A stretch of DNA of 59,660 nucleotides from an uncultured Collinsella sp. (GCA_900556875.1 USQQ01000010.1:1-59660); one strand, 5' to 3'. Shown: positions 29,771 through 38,960, numbered from the stretch's first letter. The notes: a model not told the origin generated them from the letters alone. Numbers and translations are program-made.

Positions 29771-30775
29771 ATGTCCGATTATCAGGGAAAACGATTCAAG
29801 GCTTCTCAGATTCCCGATCCGTCGAAGCCGGGTGCTGCCCATGCGGCACAGCAGGGTCGGACATCCTCTCCTCAGCAGCCGCGCGCGCCGCGTTCCGTAA
29901 CGCCGACGTCCCATCGCCGCCAGGATACGCCGGCTGCGTATCGCCCTTCGTCATATGGCACGGCAAAGAAGCAGGCTCGGACGACGAGGCAGCTGAGTGA
30001 CGCGCCGTCCAACTATGCCGAGCAGCCGCGTAAGAAACGCCGATCCATCATTCCCATCTTGCTCATCATCGTGGGCATCGGTCTGATTGTCGCCGCCGCT
30101 GCCATCTTTATCAATGCTCAGATTGGCTATAAGCAGGCGAGCGATTCGTACCAGAAAATCGAGAAGCAATATGTAAGCGATAAGGACGCCAGCGGCGTGC
30201 CGATTATCGACTTCGATGCGCTTGCTCAGACAAACCCCGAGATTGTGGGTTGGATTTATGTGCCGGGAACCAACATCAACTATCCCGTGGTGCAGACCAA
30301 CAACAACTCCAAATACCTCAACACGCTGTTTGACGGTACATCTAACGCGTCCGGTGCCATTTTCTTGGATAGTGATGACACCGCGCCGGGAATGGTCGAC
30401 CAGCAGACCACGATTTACGGCCACCATATGAACGACGGATCGATGTTCAATGTGATTTCGGACACCACCGACCAGGCGACGTTCGACAGCATTGAGTTTG
30501 TGTATTACATCACACGGGATGCTACGTATAAGCTGCGACCGCTGGCGACCAAAGTTGTCGAGGACACGTATGCCAAGGCGCGCACGCCCAATTTTGAGGG
30601 CGATGACGGACTGAAAAATTACCTGTCCGAGATGCTTGACGGTGCCTCTGCCGTGGCGAGTGATGCCACCGATCGTGCTGCTTCGGCAACCAAGGTCGTA
30701 ACGCTTGTGACCTGTCGTTCGTTATCGCTGAGCAACACGCGTGCCGTCATGGTGCTCACACCGGTCGAGGAATAA
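29771..30775 (+). CDS. Class B sortase
   Basis: 334 residues. The first about 100 residues are a Pro/Ser/Gln-rich, basic cytosolic region. A membrane helix (about 99-120) is followed by the sortase domain with NPEIVGWIYVPGTNINYPVV, typical of class B, catalytic His in TIYGHHM (about 218-219), Cys315 in TLVTC and a conserved Arg near the C-terminus. It attaches proteins with a sorting motif to the cell wall; whether the IPNTG of the nearby glycosidase is its substrate is not shown. The long N-terminal tail is unusual. AAGGAG precedes the ATG. Confidence 0.9.
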   Translation: MSDYQGKRFKASQIPDPSKPGAAHAAQQGRTSSPQQPRAPRSVTPTSHRRQDTPAAYRPSSYGTAKKQARTTRQLSDAPSNYAEQPRKKRRSIIPILLIIVGIGLIVAAAAIFINAQIGYKQASDSYQKIEKQYVSDKDASGVPIIDFDALAQTNPEIVGWIYVPGTNINYPVVQTNNNSKYLNTLFDGTSNASGAIFLDSDDTAPGMVDQQTTIYGHHMNDGSMFNVISDTTDQATFDSIEFVYYITRDATYKLRPLATKVVEDTYAKARTPNFEGDDGLKNYLSEMLDGASAVASDATDRAASATKVVTLVTCRSLSLSNTRAVMVLTPVEE

Positions 30776-30781
30776 GTTGTT

Positions 30782-30822
30782 CGAGAGTAGCTAAAAAGGC
30801 CCCGTCCCAAATTGGCTACTCG
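30782..30822. repeat. Palindromic intergenic hairpin
   Basis: CGAG-x-GTAGC (30782-30791) pairs with GGCTACTCG (30814-30822) around AAAAAGGCCCCGTCCC. It sits between the sortase stop and the MoaE-like start and resembles the REP-like palindromes elsewhere in the window. Confidence 0.5.
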
Positions 30823-30842
30823 ACGACGGTAAGGGAGAAATG

Positions 30843-31259
30843 ATGCTCGAGAGTGGCAAATTGATGCCTTCGATTGATGCTTGGCTGCGCGAGGCCAAGG
30901 CCGATGCTTCGGCGGCAGGCTGTGGGATGTATCTGACGCATAACGGTGTGGTGCGCGCGACGCCCAAGGCCGAGGTGCGCGGAGTCGAGACCGATGGCGT
31001 GGCGCCAGGCCACAGGGTGGGCGGCATGGTCTTTGACTACGACGCCGAAAAGGTACGGTCTGCTATCGAGGCCACGCGCGCGATGCCGGGTATCGGCTAT
31101 GTGCGCGTGTGGCTGGCAAGCGGCGAGCTTACCGTAGGTGACGACATCATGCTCGTGCTTATCGGCGGGGACATTCGCCCACACGTGGTCGATGCACTGC
31201 AGGCGCTCGTTGGCACCATCAAGAACGAATGCGTGAGTGAGGTCGAGCGCGAGGCATAG
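30843..31259 (+). CDS. MoaE-like (molybdopterin synthase large subunit family) protein
   Basis: 138 residues. The segment VRVWLASGELTVGDDIMLVLIGG followed by V-x-A-L-x-A-L-V-x-x-I-K matches the MoaE fold, in which this strand-helix unit binds precursor Z. The usual lysine region near the C-terminus is present as IKNECVSEVE, without the W-K-K-E ending typical of active MoaE, so catalysis is uncertain. No MoaD, MoaA or MoaC gene is nearby. ATG 30843 is preferred over 30840 by spacing to AGGGAG. Confidence 0.65.
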   Translation: MLESGKLMPSIDAWLREAKADASAAGCGMYLTHNGVVRATPKAEVRGVETDGVAPGHRVGGMVFDYDAEKVRSAIEATRAMPGIGYVRVWLASGELTVGDDIMLVLIGGDIRPHVVDALQALVGTIKNECVSEVEREA

Positions 31260-31289
31260 AGGATTGCGTCGATAGAAGGATCGTTTATA

Positions 31290-31328
31290 AAAATGCCCAC
31301 CGGTACATGTGATACCGGCGGGCATTTT
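31290..31328. terminator. Bidirectional terminator between convergent genes
   Basis: AAAATGCCCACCGGTA (31290-31305) pairs with TACCGGCGGGCATTTT (31313-31328) with one mismatch; A and T tracts flank both sides. Confidence 0.85.
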
Positions 31329-31349
31329 GCGTTTTGGGCGCGGTGAGCG

Positions 31350-32579
31350 CTATACGCGCGTCGCATCCTTGGGGCTCATGGTCATGCTCTGGAAGCGGTT
31401 CTCCATGTAGTCGTTATCGAAATACTTGCCGTAGAACTGCGCGACGGGAATATCCGGCTCCGTGCCGTTGACGCGCTGGTACCAGTAGTCGAGCGACTGC
31501 AGCGTCATGACGCCGTCGACCAGCATAATGACGGTAAAGATGACGGTAGCCGAGTAGCGACTCTTCCACGGAATCATGTTGATGAGCTTGAGCAGCCTCG
31601 GCAGCAGCAGCTTGATCCAGATAAGGCCACCCAGGCCCCACAGACAGGCAAAGCCCGTGCAGGTGCGTCCGCCCGTAAGGACGGCGAGTGGGTCGGGCAT
31701 GCCGAACAGCTTCATGTGCGAGTAGCTCCACGAGACCACGCCAAATGAGGTCTGCATAAACCAGCCCACGAACACCTCAAAGCTCGCGCCGAGCACAGCG
31801 CTTACCAGGAAAATGATGATGGGGTTCTTTTTATAGAAGCGGTTGAGCACCATGGTCATGAGTACGGCACCAAAGCCATAGATGGGGCTGAAGGGACCAA
31901 ACAGCATGCCGGCGCGGTCCTGGTAGACGCCTGGATCGTCGACCGTCATGTGCCAGATGTCCTCGGCGATCAGGCCGAGCACGCAGCAGACGAGGAATAC
32001 CCAGAACAGGTTGAAGTAGTTGAGCTTGATGTAGCCCTCGCCGGTTTCATCGCGGCCGAGCATGCCCTCGGCGGCGGCGTCGCGGTCGAGCATCTCCTGC
32101 AGGCGGCGCTGCAGTTCGCGCTCCTGACGCAGCGTGGGGTCGACGGTTGCCGAAAGTGCAACAAGGATGCCGAGCTGGATCGCGGGACGCAGCAGGAAGG
32201 GCCCGATGCCCTGGAGCATCACGTCGACCAAAAGCTCGACGACGGTGAATGCAATAAGGATGTAGGACAGACGGGCGGCGTTGCGGCGCTGGTTTTTGAT
32301 AAGGTCCAGGCCAAAGATGATTAGGATGACGGCACTTGCCGCAGAGAGCATGATGCCGGCGACGATAAGGCCGACCGCGACGAGCGTGTTGTCGCCGAGC
32401 TTGGCGGCGGCGTTGCCGTTGATGAGCGCGGTGATGACCTGCCACATAAAGGCGCCGACTGACGGGAGCGTTCCCACGCCGGACAGGATGCACAGGACGG
32501 CGTACACCTTAATGATGAGCGGGATCTTCTTGACCTCCGTGGCGCTGGGGACGCTGGGGTCGAGTTCGTTTCGATCCAT
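31350..32579 (-). CDS. CmpB-type putative ABC transporter (type IV) membrane protein
   Basis: 409 residues. The N-terminal about 150 residues hold four membrane helices, followed by a charged cytosolic segment (about 150-190). The C-terminal half carries the PF06541 motif: FLVCCVLGLIAEDIWH, then RAGMLFGPFSPIYGFGA. The family is annotated as a putative ABC-transporter type IV without proven function. GAAAGG lies before the ATG. It is divergent from purF and convergent with the MoaE-like gene. Confidence 0.75.
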   Translation of the reverse strand: MDRNELDPSVPSATEVKKIPLIIKVYAVLCILSGVGTLPSVGAFMWQVITALINGNAAAKLGDNTLVAVGLIVAGIMLSAASAVILIIFGLDLIKNQRRNAARLSYILIAFTVVELLVDVMLQGIGPFLLRPAIQLGILVALSATVDPTLRQERELQRRLQEMLDRDAAAEGMLGRDETGEGYIKLNYFNLFWVFLVCCVLGLIAEDIWHMTVDDPGVYQDRAGMLFGPFSPIYGFGAVLMTMVLNRFYKKNPIIIFLVSAVLGASFEVFVGWFMQTSFGVVSWSYSHMKLFGMPDPLAVLTGGRTCTGFACLWGLGGLIWIKLLLPRLLKLINMIPWKSRYSATVIFTVIMLVDGVMTLQSLDYWYQRVNGTEPDIPVAQFYGKYFDNDYMENRFQSMTMSPKDATRV

Positions 32580-32816
32580 ACAGAACCTTTCTCGCTTTGT
32601 TGTCGGTTATAAGGATACGCCGCAGACCTGCCAAAAGACAGGACGAACGTCCCAATTGCAACTTTGTAATCCCCAACGGTGGACGCGGCGGCCATCTGGG
32701 GCGCGGGCGCTTGCACTGGACGGACCGATAAAATGTTTGGCCACAAAACGGATTATTAGCTCGGTGGGCTTTTAAAAAGCGCTGCTCATGCGCTGGGGAG
32801 CGCGTCGCGCCGTGCG

Positions 32817-32822
32817 TATAAT
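32817..32822 (+). promoter_or_regulatory. -10 element upstream of purF
   Basis: A perfect TATAAT lies 42 bases before the purF start. The -35 region at correct spacing (TGGGGA) is weak, which may point to activator or repressor control. Confidence 0.4.
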
Positions 32823-32863
32823 AAGGCGGGTAACGCCAAAATACGAGGCTCTGAGGGGATGCC

Positions 32864-34534
32864 ATGTCTCAAGAAACCATCCGCGCGGCCGAGCGCGCCG
32901 CGGGACAGGTGAACGCCATGTCGACGTATGATCCGGACTCCGACCAGCTGCATGAGGAATGCGGCGTTTTTGGTGTTTGGGCGCCCGATCGCGACGTGGC
33001 TCGACTGACGTACTTTGGCCTGCGTGCACTGCAGCACCGTGGCCAAGAATCGGCGGGAATCGCCGTGGGTGACGGCGGTACGGTTATGGTCCGCAAGGAT
33101 CTGGGCCTGCTCGACCGCGTGTTCTCCAATGCCGACCTGTCGACGCTCTCCGGTCAGCTGGCCGTGGGTCATGTGCGCTACGGCACCGCCGGCGCCAAGA
33201 GCTGGGAAGCCTCTCAGCCGCACCTCTCTACCATCAATAGCGTCATTATCGCGCTCGCGCACAACGGCACCCTCGTCAACACCGACGAGCTGCGCCGTCA
33301 GCTGATCGAGCTGGGCGTGCCGTTCCTCTCCAATTCGGATTCCGAGGTCGCGACCAAGCTTATCGGCTACTTTACCCAGCGTACGGGCCACCTGCGCGAG
33401 GGTATTCGCAAGACCATGGAGCTCGTGCGCGGCGGCTACGCCATGACGCTCATCAACGAGCAGGCGCTCTACGCATTCCGCGATCCACACGGCATTCGCC
33501 CGCTCGTGCTGGGCAAGCTGGTGGACGAGGGTCTGGACCAGGCCGATGCCGCAGCCGTTTCGCAGCTGCCGTCGCAGGACGGCGCCGCGACGGTCGACCC
33601 CGCCGTCCGTGTCACGCGCGCCGGCGGCTGGGTCGTTGCTTCCGAGACCTGCGCACTCGACATCGTGGGTGCCGAGTACGTCCGTGACGTCCGTCCCGGC
33701 GAGATCTTGCGCATCAGCGCCGAGGGCCTGGTATCCGAGCAGGGCGTGCCTGCAGCCGAAGAGCCCGCCAACTGCATCTTTGAGCAGGTCTACTTTGCCC
33801 GCCCCGACTCCATCATGAACGGCAAGAGCGTCTATGCCTGCCGTTACGACATGGGTCGTCAGCTGGCACATGAGGAGCCTGTCGAGGCCGACCTGGTCAT
33901 CGGCGTGCCCGACTCCGGCCTGCCGCCTGCGGAGGGGTATTCGCACGAGAGCGGTATTCCCTTTGGCGAGGGCCTTATCAAGAACCGCTACGTGGGCCGT
34001 ACGTTTATCGAGCCTACGCAGGAGTTGCGCGCCATGGGCGTGCGTATGAAACTCAACCCGCTGCGCGACAACATCGAGGGCAAGCGCCTGGTCGTCATCG
34101 ACGACTCCATCGTGCGCGGCACCACCATGGTGCAGCTCGTCAAGATGCTGCGCAACGCCGGCGCCAAGGAGATTCATATCCGCATCAACTCGCCCGAGGT
34201 CATCTGGCCGTGCTTCTACGGTATCGATACCGACGTGCAGTCGCAGCTTATCAGCGCCAACAAGACGGTCGACGAGATTTGCGAGTATATCGGCGCCGAT
34301 TCGTTGGCCTTCCTTTCGGTCGAGGGCCTGCTTAAGGTCATGCCCAAGGGCGGCTACTGCGACGCGTGCTTTACCGGCCGCTATCCCGTGGCGATTCCCG
34401 AGAGCTTTGGCCGCGACAAGTTTATGGAGGGCTTTAAGCCCCGCAACCTGGACAAGCCGCTGTACTTTGACGACGACGCCGTGGTCGAGAAATACGACGA
34501 CCGCAGCTGGGAAGAGGAGCACGGCGAGGCCTAA
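32864..34534 (+). CDS. purF: Amidophosphoribosyltransferase
   Basis: 556 residues. A 32-residue propeptide-like leader precedes Cys33 in EECGVFGVW, the N-terminal nucleophile of the class II glutaminase once processed. ALQHRGQESAGIAV and the PRPP-binding loop VVIDDSIVRGTTM are intact. Cys residues in the C-terminal part (CDACFTGRYPV) fit the iron-sulfur type of PurF. It makes 5-phosphoribosylamine, the first committed purine step. It is followed by purM and purN, but a REP-like palindrome sits at its stop codon. Confidence 0.96.
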   Translation: MSQETIRAAERAAGQVNAMSTYDPDSDQLHEECGVFGVWAPDRDVARLTYFGLRALQHRGQESAGIAVGDGGTVMVRKDLGLLDRVFSNADLSTLSGQLAVGHVRYGTAGAKSWEASQPHLSTINSVIIALAHNGTLVNTDELRRQLIELGVPFLSNSDSEVATKLIGYFTQRTGHLREGIRKTMELVRGGYAMTLINEQALYAFRDPHGIRPLVLGKLVDEGLDQADAAAVSQLPSQDGAATVDPAVRVTRAGGWVVASETCALDIVGAEYVRDVRPGEILRISAEGLVSEQGVPAAEEPANCIFEQVYFARPDSIMNGKSVYACRYDMGRQLAHEEPVEADLVIGVPDSGLPPAEGYSHESGIPFGEGLIKNRYVGRTFIEPTQELRAMGVRMKLNPLRDNIEGKRLVVIDDSIVRGTTMVQLVKMLRNAGAKEIHIRINSPEVIWPCFYGIDTDVQSQLISANKTVDEICEYIGADSLAFLSVEGLLKVMPKGGYCDACFTGRYPVAIPESFGRDKFMEGFKPRNLDKPLYFDDDAVVEKYDDRSWEEEHGEA

Positions 34535-34573
34535 AACCTGCCATATGGGGACAGGTATATTTTGGTAGGTTTT
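34533..34573. repeat. REP-like palindrome overlapping the purF stop codon
   Basis: AAAACCTGCCA (34533-34543) pairs with TGGTAGGTTTT (34563-34573) with one G-T pair, around a GGGGACAGGT core. The left arm starts inside the TAA of purF. The same motif recurs at 46000-46038 and 46165-46203. Confidence 0.75.
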
Positions 34574-34691
34574 ACCTGCCGTTTTGTTGATATGACGGCG
34601 GGTGCTGTTATGGCACACGCCGAAATGAACGCAATTATGAGCACCGTTTGGCGCCCGCGCGGCGCGACGGTAGTGGGAGAGGAAGGCTCAG

Positions 34692-35795
34692 ATGAGCGAC
34701 AGCAAGCATGTGACGTACGAGGACGCCGGCGTCGATACCGCCGAGGGCGGCCGCGCCGTCGACGCGATTAAGCAAATGGTCAAGGACACCAATCGCCCCG
34801 AGGTTATCGGCGGCATCGGTGGCTTTGGTGGCCTGTTCTCGGCCGCCGCGCTTAAGGATATGGAAGACCCGATCCTGATCAGCGGTACCGACGGCGTGGG
34901 CACCAAGCTCGTGCTCGCCCAGATCATGGACCGTCACGAGACGGTGGGCCAGGACCTGGTCGCTATGTGCGTCAACGATATTCTGGCTTCGGGCGCCGAG
35001 CCGCTGTTCTTCCTGGACTACGTTGCCATCGGTCACATCGAGGCCGAGCACATGGCAAAGATCATCAAGGGCGTGGCCGACGGCTGCAAGCTCGCGGGCT
35101 GCGCGCTCGTGGGCGGCGAGATGGCCGAGCACCCGGGCGTTATGGCTCCGGCCGACTACGACCTCGCCGGCTTTACCGTGGGCGTCGTCGATCGTCCCAA
35201 GATGCTCGACCCCGCGAACGTTCGCCCGGGCGATGTGATCCTGGGCCTGCCTTCCACCGGCGTGCACTCCAACGGCTACTCGCTCGTGCGCAAGGTCATC
35301 GGCGTCGACGGTATTAAGCCGGGCACGCTCGAGGCCGCCGCTAAGGCCGAGGAGCTGAGCCGTCCGCTCGAGGAGCTCGGCGGCGCATCGCTGGCAGACG
35401 CTCTGCTGGCCCCCACGCGCATCTATGTCAAGCCGATTCTGGAGCTGCTGCGCGGCGGCGCCAACGTGCACGCTATCGCCCACATCACTGGCGGCGGTAT
35501 TACCGAGAACCTCAACCGCGCGCTCGCCGACGACGTCGACGCTGTGGTCACCCGCAACGGTGCCGAGATGGGTTGGGACGTTCCGCCCGTCATCACCTAC
35601 GTGTCGCGCCAGGCCGAGCTCGCGCCCAACGAGGCATGCAAGACCTTCAACATGGGCGTTGGCCTGTGCCTGATCGTCGCCCCCGAGGACGAGGCCGCGG
35701 TTACCGAGGCCCTGGTTGCGCTGGGCGAGAAGCCGTTCCGCGTGGGCGAGTGCGTTGAGGGTTCCGGTAAGGTCGTGTACTCCGATGAGCGCTAA
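34692..35795 (+). CDS. purM: Phosphoribosylformylglycinamidine cyclo-ligase (AIR synthetase)
   Basis: 367 residues, slightly long. The N-terminus has VTYEDAGVDTAEGGRAVDAI, then GGFGGLF, SGTDGVGTKL with the ATP-binding Asp, and AHITGGGITENLNRAL. It closes the imidazole ring to give AIR. GAGGAAGG precedes the ATG. The 3' end overlaps purN by 11 bases, so the two are coupled. Confidence 0.96.
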   Translation: MSDSKHVTYEDAGVDTAEGGRAVDAIKQMVKDTNRPEVIGGIGGFGGLFSAAALKDMEDPILISGTDGVGTKLVLAQIMDRHETVGQDLVAMCVNDILASGAEPLFFLDYVAIGHIEAEHMAKIIKGVADGCKLAGCALVGGEMAEHPGVMAPADYDLAGFTVGVVDRPKMLDPANVRPGDVILGLPSTGVHSNGYSLVRKVIGVDGIKPGTLEAAAKAEELSRPLEELGGASLADALLAPTRIYVKPILELLRGGANVHAIAHITGGGITENLNRALADDVDAVVTRNGAEMGWDVPPVITYVSRQAELAPNEACKTFNMGVGLCLIVAPEDEAAVTEALVALGEKPFRVGECVEGSGKVVYSDER

Positions 35796-36486
35796 CGAGC
35801 AGATGGCTGCCGCCGAGGTCCTGGCCTGGGACCCGTATACCCGACCGACCGGCACTGATACCGCCGAGCCGCTCAAGATCGGCGTGCTCATCAGCGGTTC
35901 GGGTACCAACCTGCAGGCGCTGATCGATCTGATCGCCGCCGGCAAGCTTAACGCTTCGATTGAGCTTGTGGTGTCGAGCCGTCCTTCGGCTAAGGGTTTG
36001 CAGCGCGCTGAGCGCGAGGGCATCCAGACGCTCACGCTGTCTAAGGATGTCTACGCCGACCCCATCGCCGCCGACGAGATCATCGCGCATGAGCTACTCG
36101 AACGCGGTTGCGAGTACGTGGTGATGGCCGGCTATATGCGCATGGTGCACACGCCGCTGCTGGCGGCGTTCCCCAATCGCGTGGTCAACCTACACCCGGC
36201 ACTGCTGCCGAGCTTTACCGGCGCCCATGCGATTGATGATGCCTTTGCGCGCGGCGTCAAGGTAACTGGCGTGACCGTGCATTTTGCCAACGAGATCTAC
36301 GACAACGGTCCCATCATCGCTCAGCGTGCGCTGGCTGTTGAGGAGGGCTGGGATGTCGACACGCTCGAGGAGCACATCCACGCGATTGAGCACGTGCTGT
36401 ATCCCGAGGCCGTGCAGATGCTCGCCGACGGCCGCGTCCACGTGCTGGAGAGCGGCAAGGTCGCAATTGATGCGCCCCGCGGCTAG
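35785..36486 (+). CDS. purN: Phosphoribosylglycinamide formyltransferase
   Basis: 233 residues; residues 1-30 are an extension before the fold. The core begins KIGVLISGSGTNLQALID, and VMAGYMRMV, NLHPALLPSF and the catalytic His/Asp region (HFANEIYDNGPIIAQ) are present. It transfers a formyl group from 10-formyl-THF to GAR. The start at 35785 lies inside the purM end. A terminator follows within about 35 bases. Confidence 0.95.
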   Translation: MSANEQMAAAEVLAWDPYTRPTGTDTAEPLKIGVLISGSGTNLQALIDLIAAGKLNASIELVVSSRPSAKGLQRAEREGIQTLTLSKDVYADPIAADEIIAHELLERGCEYVVMAGYMRMVHTPLLAAFPNRVVNLHPALLPSFTGAHAIDDAFARGVKVTGVTVHFANEIYDNGPIIAQRALAVEEGWDVDTLEEHIHAIEHVLYPEAVQMLADGRVHVLESGKVAIDAPRG

Positions 36487-36518
36487 TGGCGCACAGTACA
36501 ATTTAGTTGAGTGGTCAG

Positions 36519-36560
36519 GGTGGTCATTGGCGCCAAGGCGCGCGTGGCCACCTTTTGTTT
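36519..36560 (+). terminator. Terminator after purN
   Basis: GGTGGTCA (36519-36526) pairs with TGGCCACC (36545-36552) with one G-U; an inner TTGGCGCCAA palindrome adds pairing. TTTTGTTTT follows. Confidence 0.8.
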
Positions 36561-36564
36561 TGGG

Positions 36565-36620
36565 TAGTCACCTGCGACGTTCTTGAATGACTAGTCGTTT
36601 AAGAACGTCGCAGGTGACTA
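36565..36620. repeat. Perfect 20-bp inverted repeat
   Basis: Arms 36565-36584 and 36601-36620 (TAGTCACCTGCGACGTTCTT and its complement) are perfect. The 16-base loop contains GACTAGTC. It lies just upstream of the PTS EIIA gene. Confidence 0.85.
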
Positions 36621-36638
36621 GGTGAGAGAGGTGAGCGC

Positions 36639-37103
36639 ATGGCGGATAACGAAGCGCTGTTTACGCCTGAGCTGGTGTTTTTTGATTGGGAGTGTGCGAC
36701 GCCGGGTGAGGTGTTTGCGCAGCTCGAGAGTGAGCTTGCTCCGCGCGGCTACATTGCCGATGGCTGGCTCGATGCCGTTCGCACGCGCGAGGATGCCTAT
36801 CCCACGGGTCTTGCCATGCCGGCGGCAAACATTGCCATTCCGCATACCGATCCGGGGTTTGTGGCCAAGCCCTATATCGCGGTGGTGAAGCCCGCCGCGC
36901 CCGTGACATTTAACGCTATGGCTGGCATGGGCGCTCCGGTGCCGGCGCAGATCGTCATCAATTTGGGTATTGCCGAGCCGGGCGGCCAGGTCGAGGCCCT
37001 GCAGGCGCTCATGAACATCTTTATGGACGCCGATGCCGCAGCCGACGTGCTCGGCCAGACCACGCCACAGGGCATGGTCGACGCTATCCGCCGTTACTTC
37101 TAA
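36639..37103 (+). CDS. PTS EIIA type-2 domain protein (fructose/galactitol class)
   Basis: 154 residues, a single EIIA domain. The phosphorylated His is His69 in NIAIPHTDP. The AEPGGQVEALQALM segment and a closing helix fit the PTS_EIIA_2 fold. EIIA normally passes phosphate from HPr to EIIB; here no EIIB, EIIC or sugar enzyme is adjacent, so it may serve a distant permease or act in regulation. It starts 18 bases after the 20-bp palindrome, with GAGAGG before the ATG. Confidence 0.85.
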   Translation: MADNEALFTPELVFFDWECATPGEVFAQLESELAPRGYIADGWLDAVRTREDAYPTGLAMPAANIAIPHTDPGFVAKPYIAVVKPAAPVTFNAMAGMGAPVPAQIVINLGIAEPGGQVEALQALMNIFMDADAAADVLGQTTPQGMVDAIRRYF

Positions 37104-37119
37104 GGTGCCGGCTGCCAGA

Positions 37120-37165
37120 GCTGTCCCCTTTGCACCAAAATGGTGCAGATTAACCTGTCCCCAAT
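37120..37165. repeat. CTGTCCCC-flanked small palindrome
   Basis: TGCACC/GGTGCA (37131-37147) is preceded by CTGTCCCC and followed by CTGTCCCC, the same core found in the REP-like repeats at 34533, 39135 and 43135. Confidence 0.55.
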
Positions 37166-37238
37166 GCACCAAGCGTGCCGCGGGGGCTGCGTTGTGACAC
37201 AATGGCGTTTGTTCGATTCGTTATGCGAAAGGCCAACT

Positions 37239-38459
37239 ATGGCAAATAAGAAAAAGAACCCCGCACCCGAGCCGACGCCCGAGCAGCAGGCTCGCGCCGC
37301 CTCCAGCTCTCGCAAGAAGCAGCGCAAGACCCGCGTGTCCAAGACCGTCAAGATCGTTCTGGTGGTCATCGGCGTGCTGGCGATGCTGCTTTCCGTCTCG
37401 GCCATGGCGTGCTCCGGCCTGATGTCGCAGGCAGAGGATACCTCGGGCTACAAGCTTACCGGCGGTGTAGCTGCCACTATCAACGGCACCAACCTCACCG
37501 AGGACACCGTGACCAAGCAGATCATGAGCATGCGCACGTCCTACGGCTACACCAAGGACAAGGACTGGGCGCAGTATCTGGTCGACAACGACCTCACGCC
37601 CAAGAAGTATCGCAAGCAACTCATCGACTCCTACACGCAGCAGATTCTGCTTCAACAGGCACAGAAAGAGAACGGCGTGACGGTGTCGGACGAGGAGGTC
37701 GAGAAGGCTTGGAAGGACGCGTGCAAGAGCGCGGGCGGTGCCAAGGCCTTTAAGAAGACCCTCAAGACCTACGGCTATACCGAAGACACCTACAAGGATT
37801 CGCTCAAGGAGAGTCTGGCGCAGCAGAAACTCAAGGATGCCGTCGCGCCCACGAGCAAGCCCAAGGACAGCGAGATTGTCGATTACATCAACGAAAACCT
37901 GTCCAGCTACAACGACGCCCGCCGCTCGTCGAACATCCTGATCAAGGTTGATTCCGACGCTTCCGACGAGGACAAGGCTGCCGCCAAGGCCAAGGCGCAG
38001 GAGTGCCTGGACAAGATCAACTCCGGTGAGCTGAGCTTTGAGGACGCCGTTGAACAGTACTCCGAGGACACCGGTTCCAAGGAGAAGAAGGGCGATGTGG
38101 GCTGGGATAAGCTCACCACCTTTGTCGACAGCTACCAGACGGCGCTCGAGGGGCTCAACAAGGGCGATGTGAGCGAAGTCGTCGAGTCGACCTATGGTTA
38201 CCACATCATCAAGTGCACCGACTACTTCCATGTCGATAATCAGGTTGATGACATCAACCAGGTGCCCAAGGCCATCAAAAAGTACGTCTCCAACGTGGTG
38301 AAGACGCAAGCGGCCAGCACCGCGTACAGCGAGTGGCTGGAGCAGTACAAGAAGGATGCCGACATCACCGTCAACCCCATGTCCAAAGACGTGCCATACA
38401 ACGTCAGTCTGAAGGGCGTCACCAAGAGTTCGACCGACGATTCGTCGACGACTGAGTAA
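37239..38459 (+). CDS. PpiC/SurA-type peptidyl-prolyl isomerase, membrane-anchored
   Basis: 406 residues. A Lys-rich cytosolic N-terminus (1-45) precedes a membrane segment (about 46-68) ending in SAMACSGL, which could be a signal anchor or a weak lipobox. A SurA-like helical region (about 80-210) is followed by a parvulin domain (about 225-335) with RRSSNILIKV, GDVGWDKL and YGYHIIKC. It should help fold exported proteins outside the membrane, like PrsA. GAAAGG precedes ATG 37239. The acidic Ser/Thr tail is probably disordered. Confidence 0.88.
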   Translation: MANKKKNPAPEPTPEQQARAASSSRKKQRKTRVSKTVKIVLVVIGVLAMLLSVSAMACSGLMSQAEDTSGYKLTGGVAATINGTNLTEDTVTKQIMSMRTSYGYTKDKDWAQYLVDNDLTPKKYRKQLIDSYTQQILLQQAQKENGVTVSDEEVEKAWKDACKSAGGAKAFKKTLKTYGYTEDTYKDSLKESLAQQKLKDAVAPTSKPKDSEIVDYINENLSSYNDARRSSNILIKVDSDASDEDKAAAKAKAQECLDKINSGELSFEDAVEQYSEDTGSKEKKGDVGWDKLTTFVDSYQTALEGLNKGDVSEVVESTYGYHIIKCTDYFHVDNQVDDINQVPKAIKKYVSNVVKTQAASTAYSEWLEQYKKDADITVNPMSKDVPYNVSLKGVTKSSTDDSSTTE

Positions 38460-38513
38460 TCATGGGGCGGTGCTCGCGCAAGTGCCGCCCACGCTATTAG
38501 AGAGGATTTGCAG

Positions 38514-38957
38514 ATGACCAACGAAGAGCTGCAGAAGGAAATGATCGCGGCCATGAAGGCCAAGGACAAGGTTCGCCTGTCCATCATCCGTCAGGTTAAG
38601 GCCGAGGTGAAGAATATCGAGGTCAACGAGCGCCGCGATGTGACCGAGGAAGACGTCAACAGCATGATCAAGCGTCTGATCAAGCAGACGAGCGAGACGC
38701 TGGAGATGTCCATCAAGGCCGGCACCGACCAAGAGCGTACCGACAACCTGACCGAGCAGGTCAAGATTCTGGAGAGCCTGCTGCCCGCGCAGGTTTCGGG
38801 CGAGGAGCTCGAGGCTCTGATTGAGCAGGTCATCGCCGAGCTGGGCGCCACGTCCAAGAAGCAGATGGGCCAGGTCATGGGAGCACTCGGCAAGGCCACC
38901 GGCGGCAACTTCGACAAGCCGGCAGCGGCAAAGATCGTCGGAGCCAAACTCGCGTAA
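38514..38957 (+). CDS. YqeY/GatB-like domain protein
   Basis: 147 residues, normal for YqeY. It begins MTNEELQKEMIAAMKAKDK and carries the helical core with LLPAQVSGEELEALI and a C-terminal K-Q-M-G-x-V-M motif. The family resembles the tRNA-binding tail of GatB and may bind tRNA or aid amidotransfer; function is not established. It starts 54 bases after the foldase gene; a small GC hairpin (38464-38490) lies between. Confidence 0.88.
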   Translation: MTNEELQKEMIAAMKAKDKVRLSIIRQVKAEVKNIEVNERRDVTEEDVNSMIKRLIKQTSETLEMSIKAGTDQERTDNLTEQVKILESLLPAQVSGEELEALIEQVIAELGATSKKQMGQVMGALGKATGGNFDKPAAAKIVGAKLA

Positions 38958-38960
38958 TTT

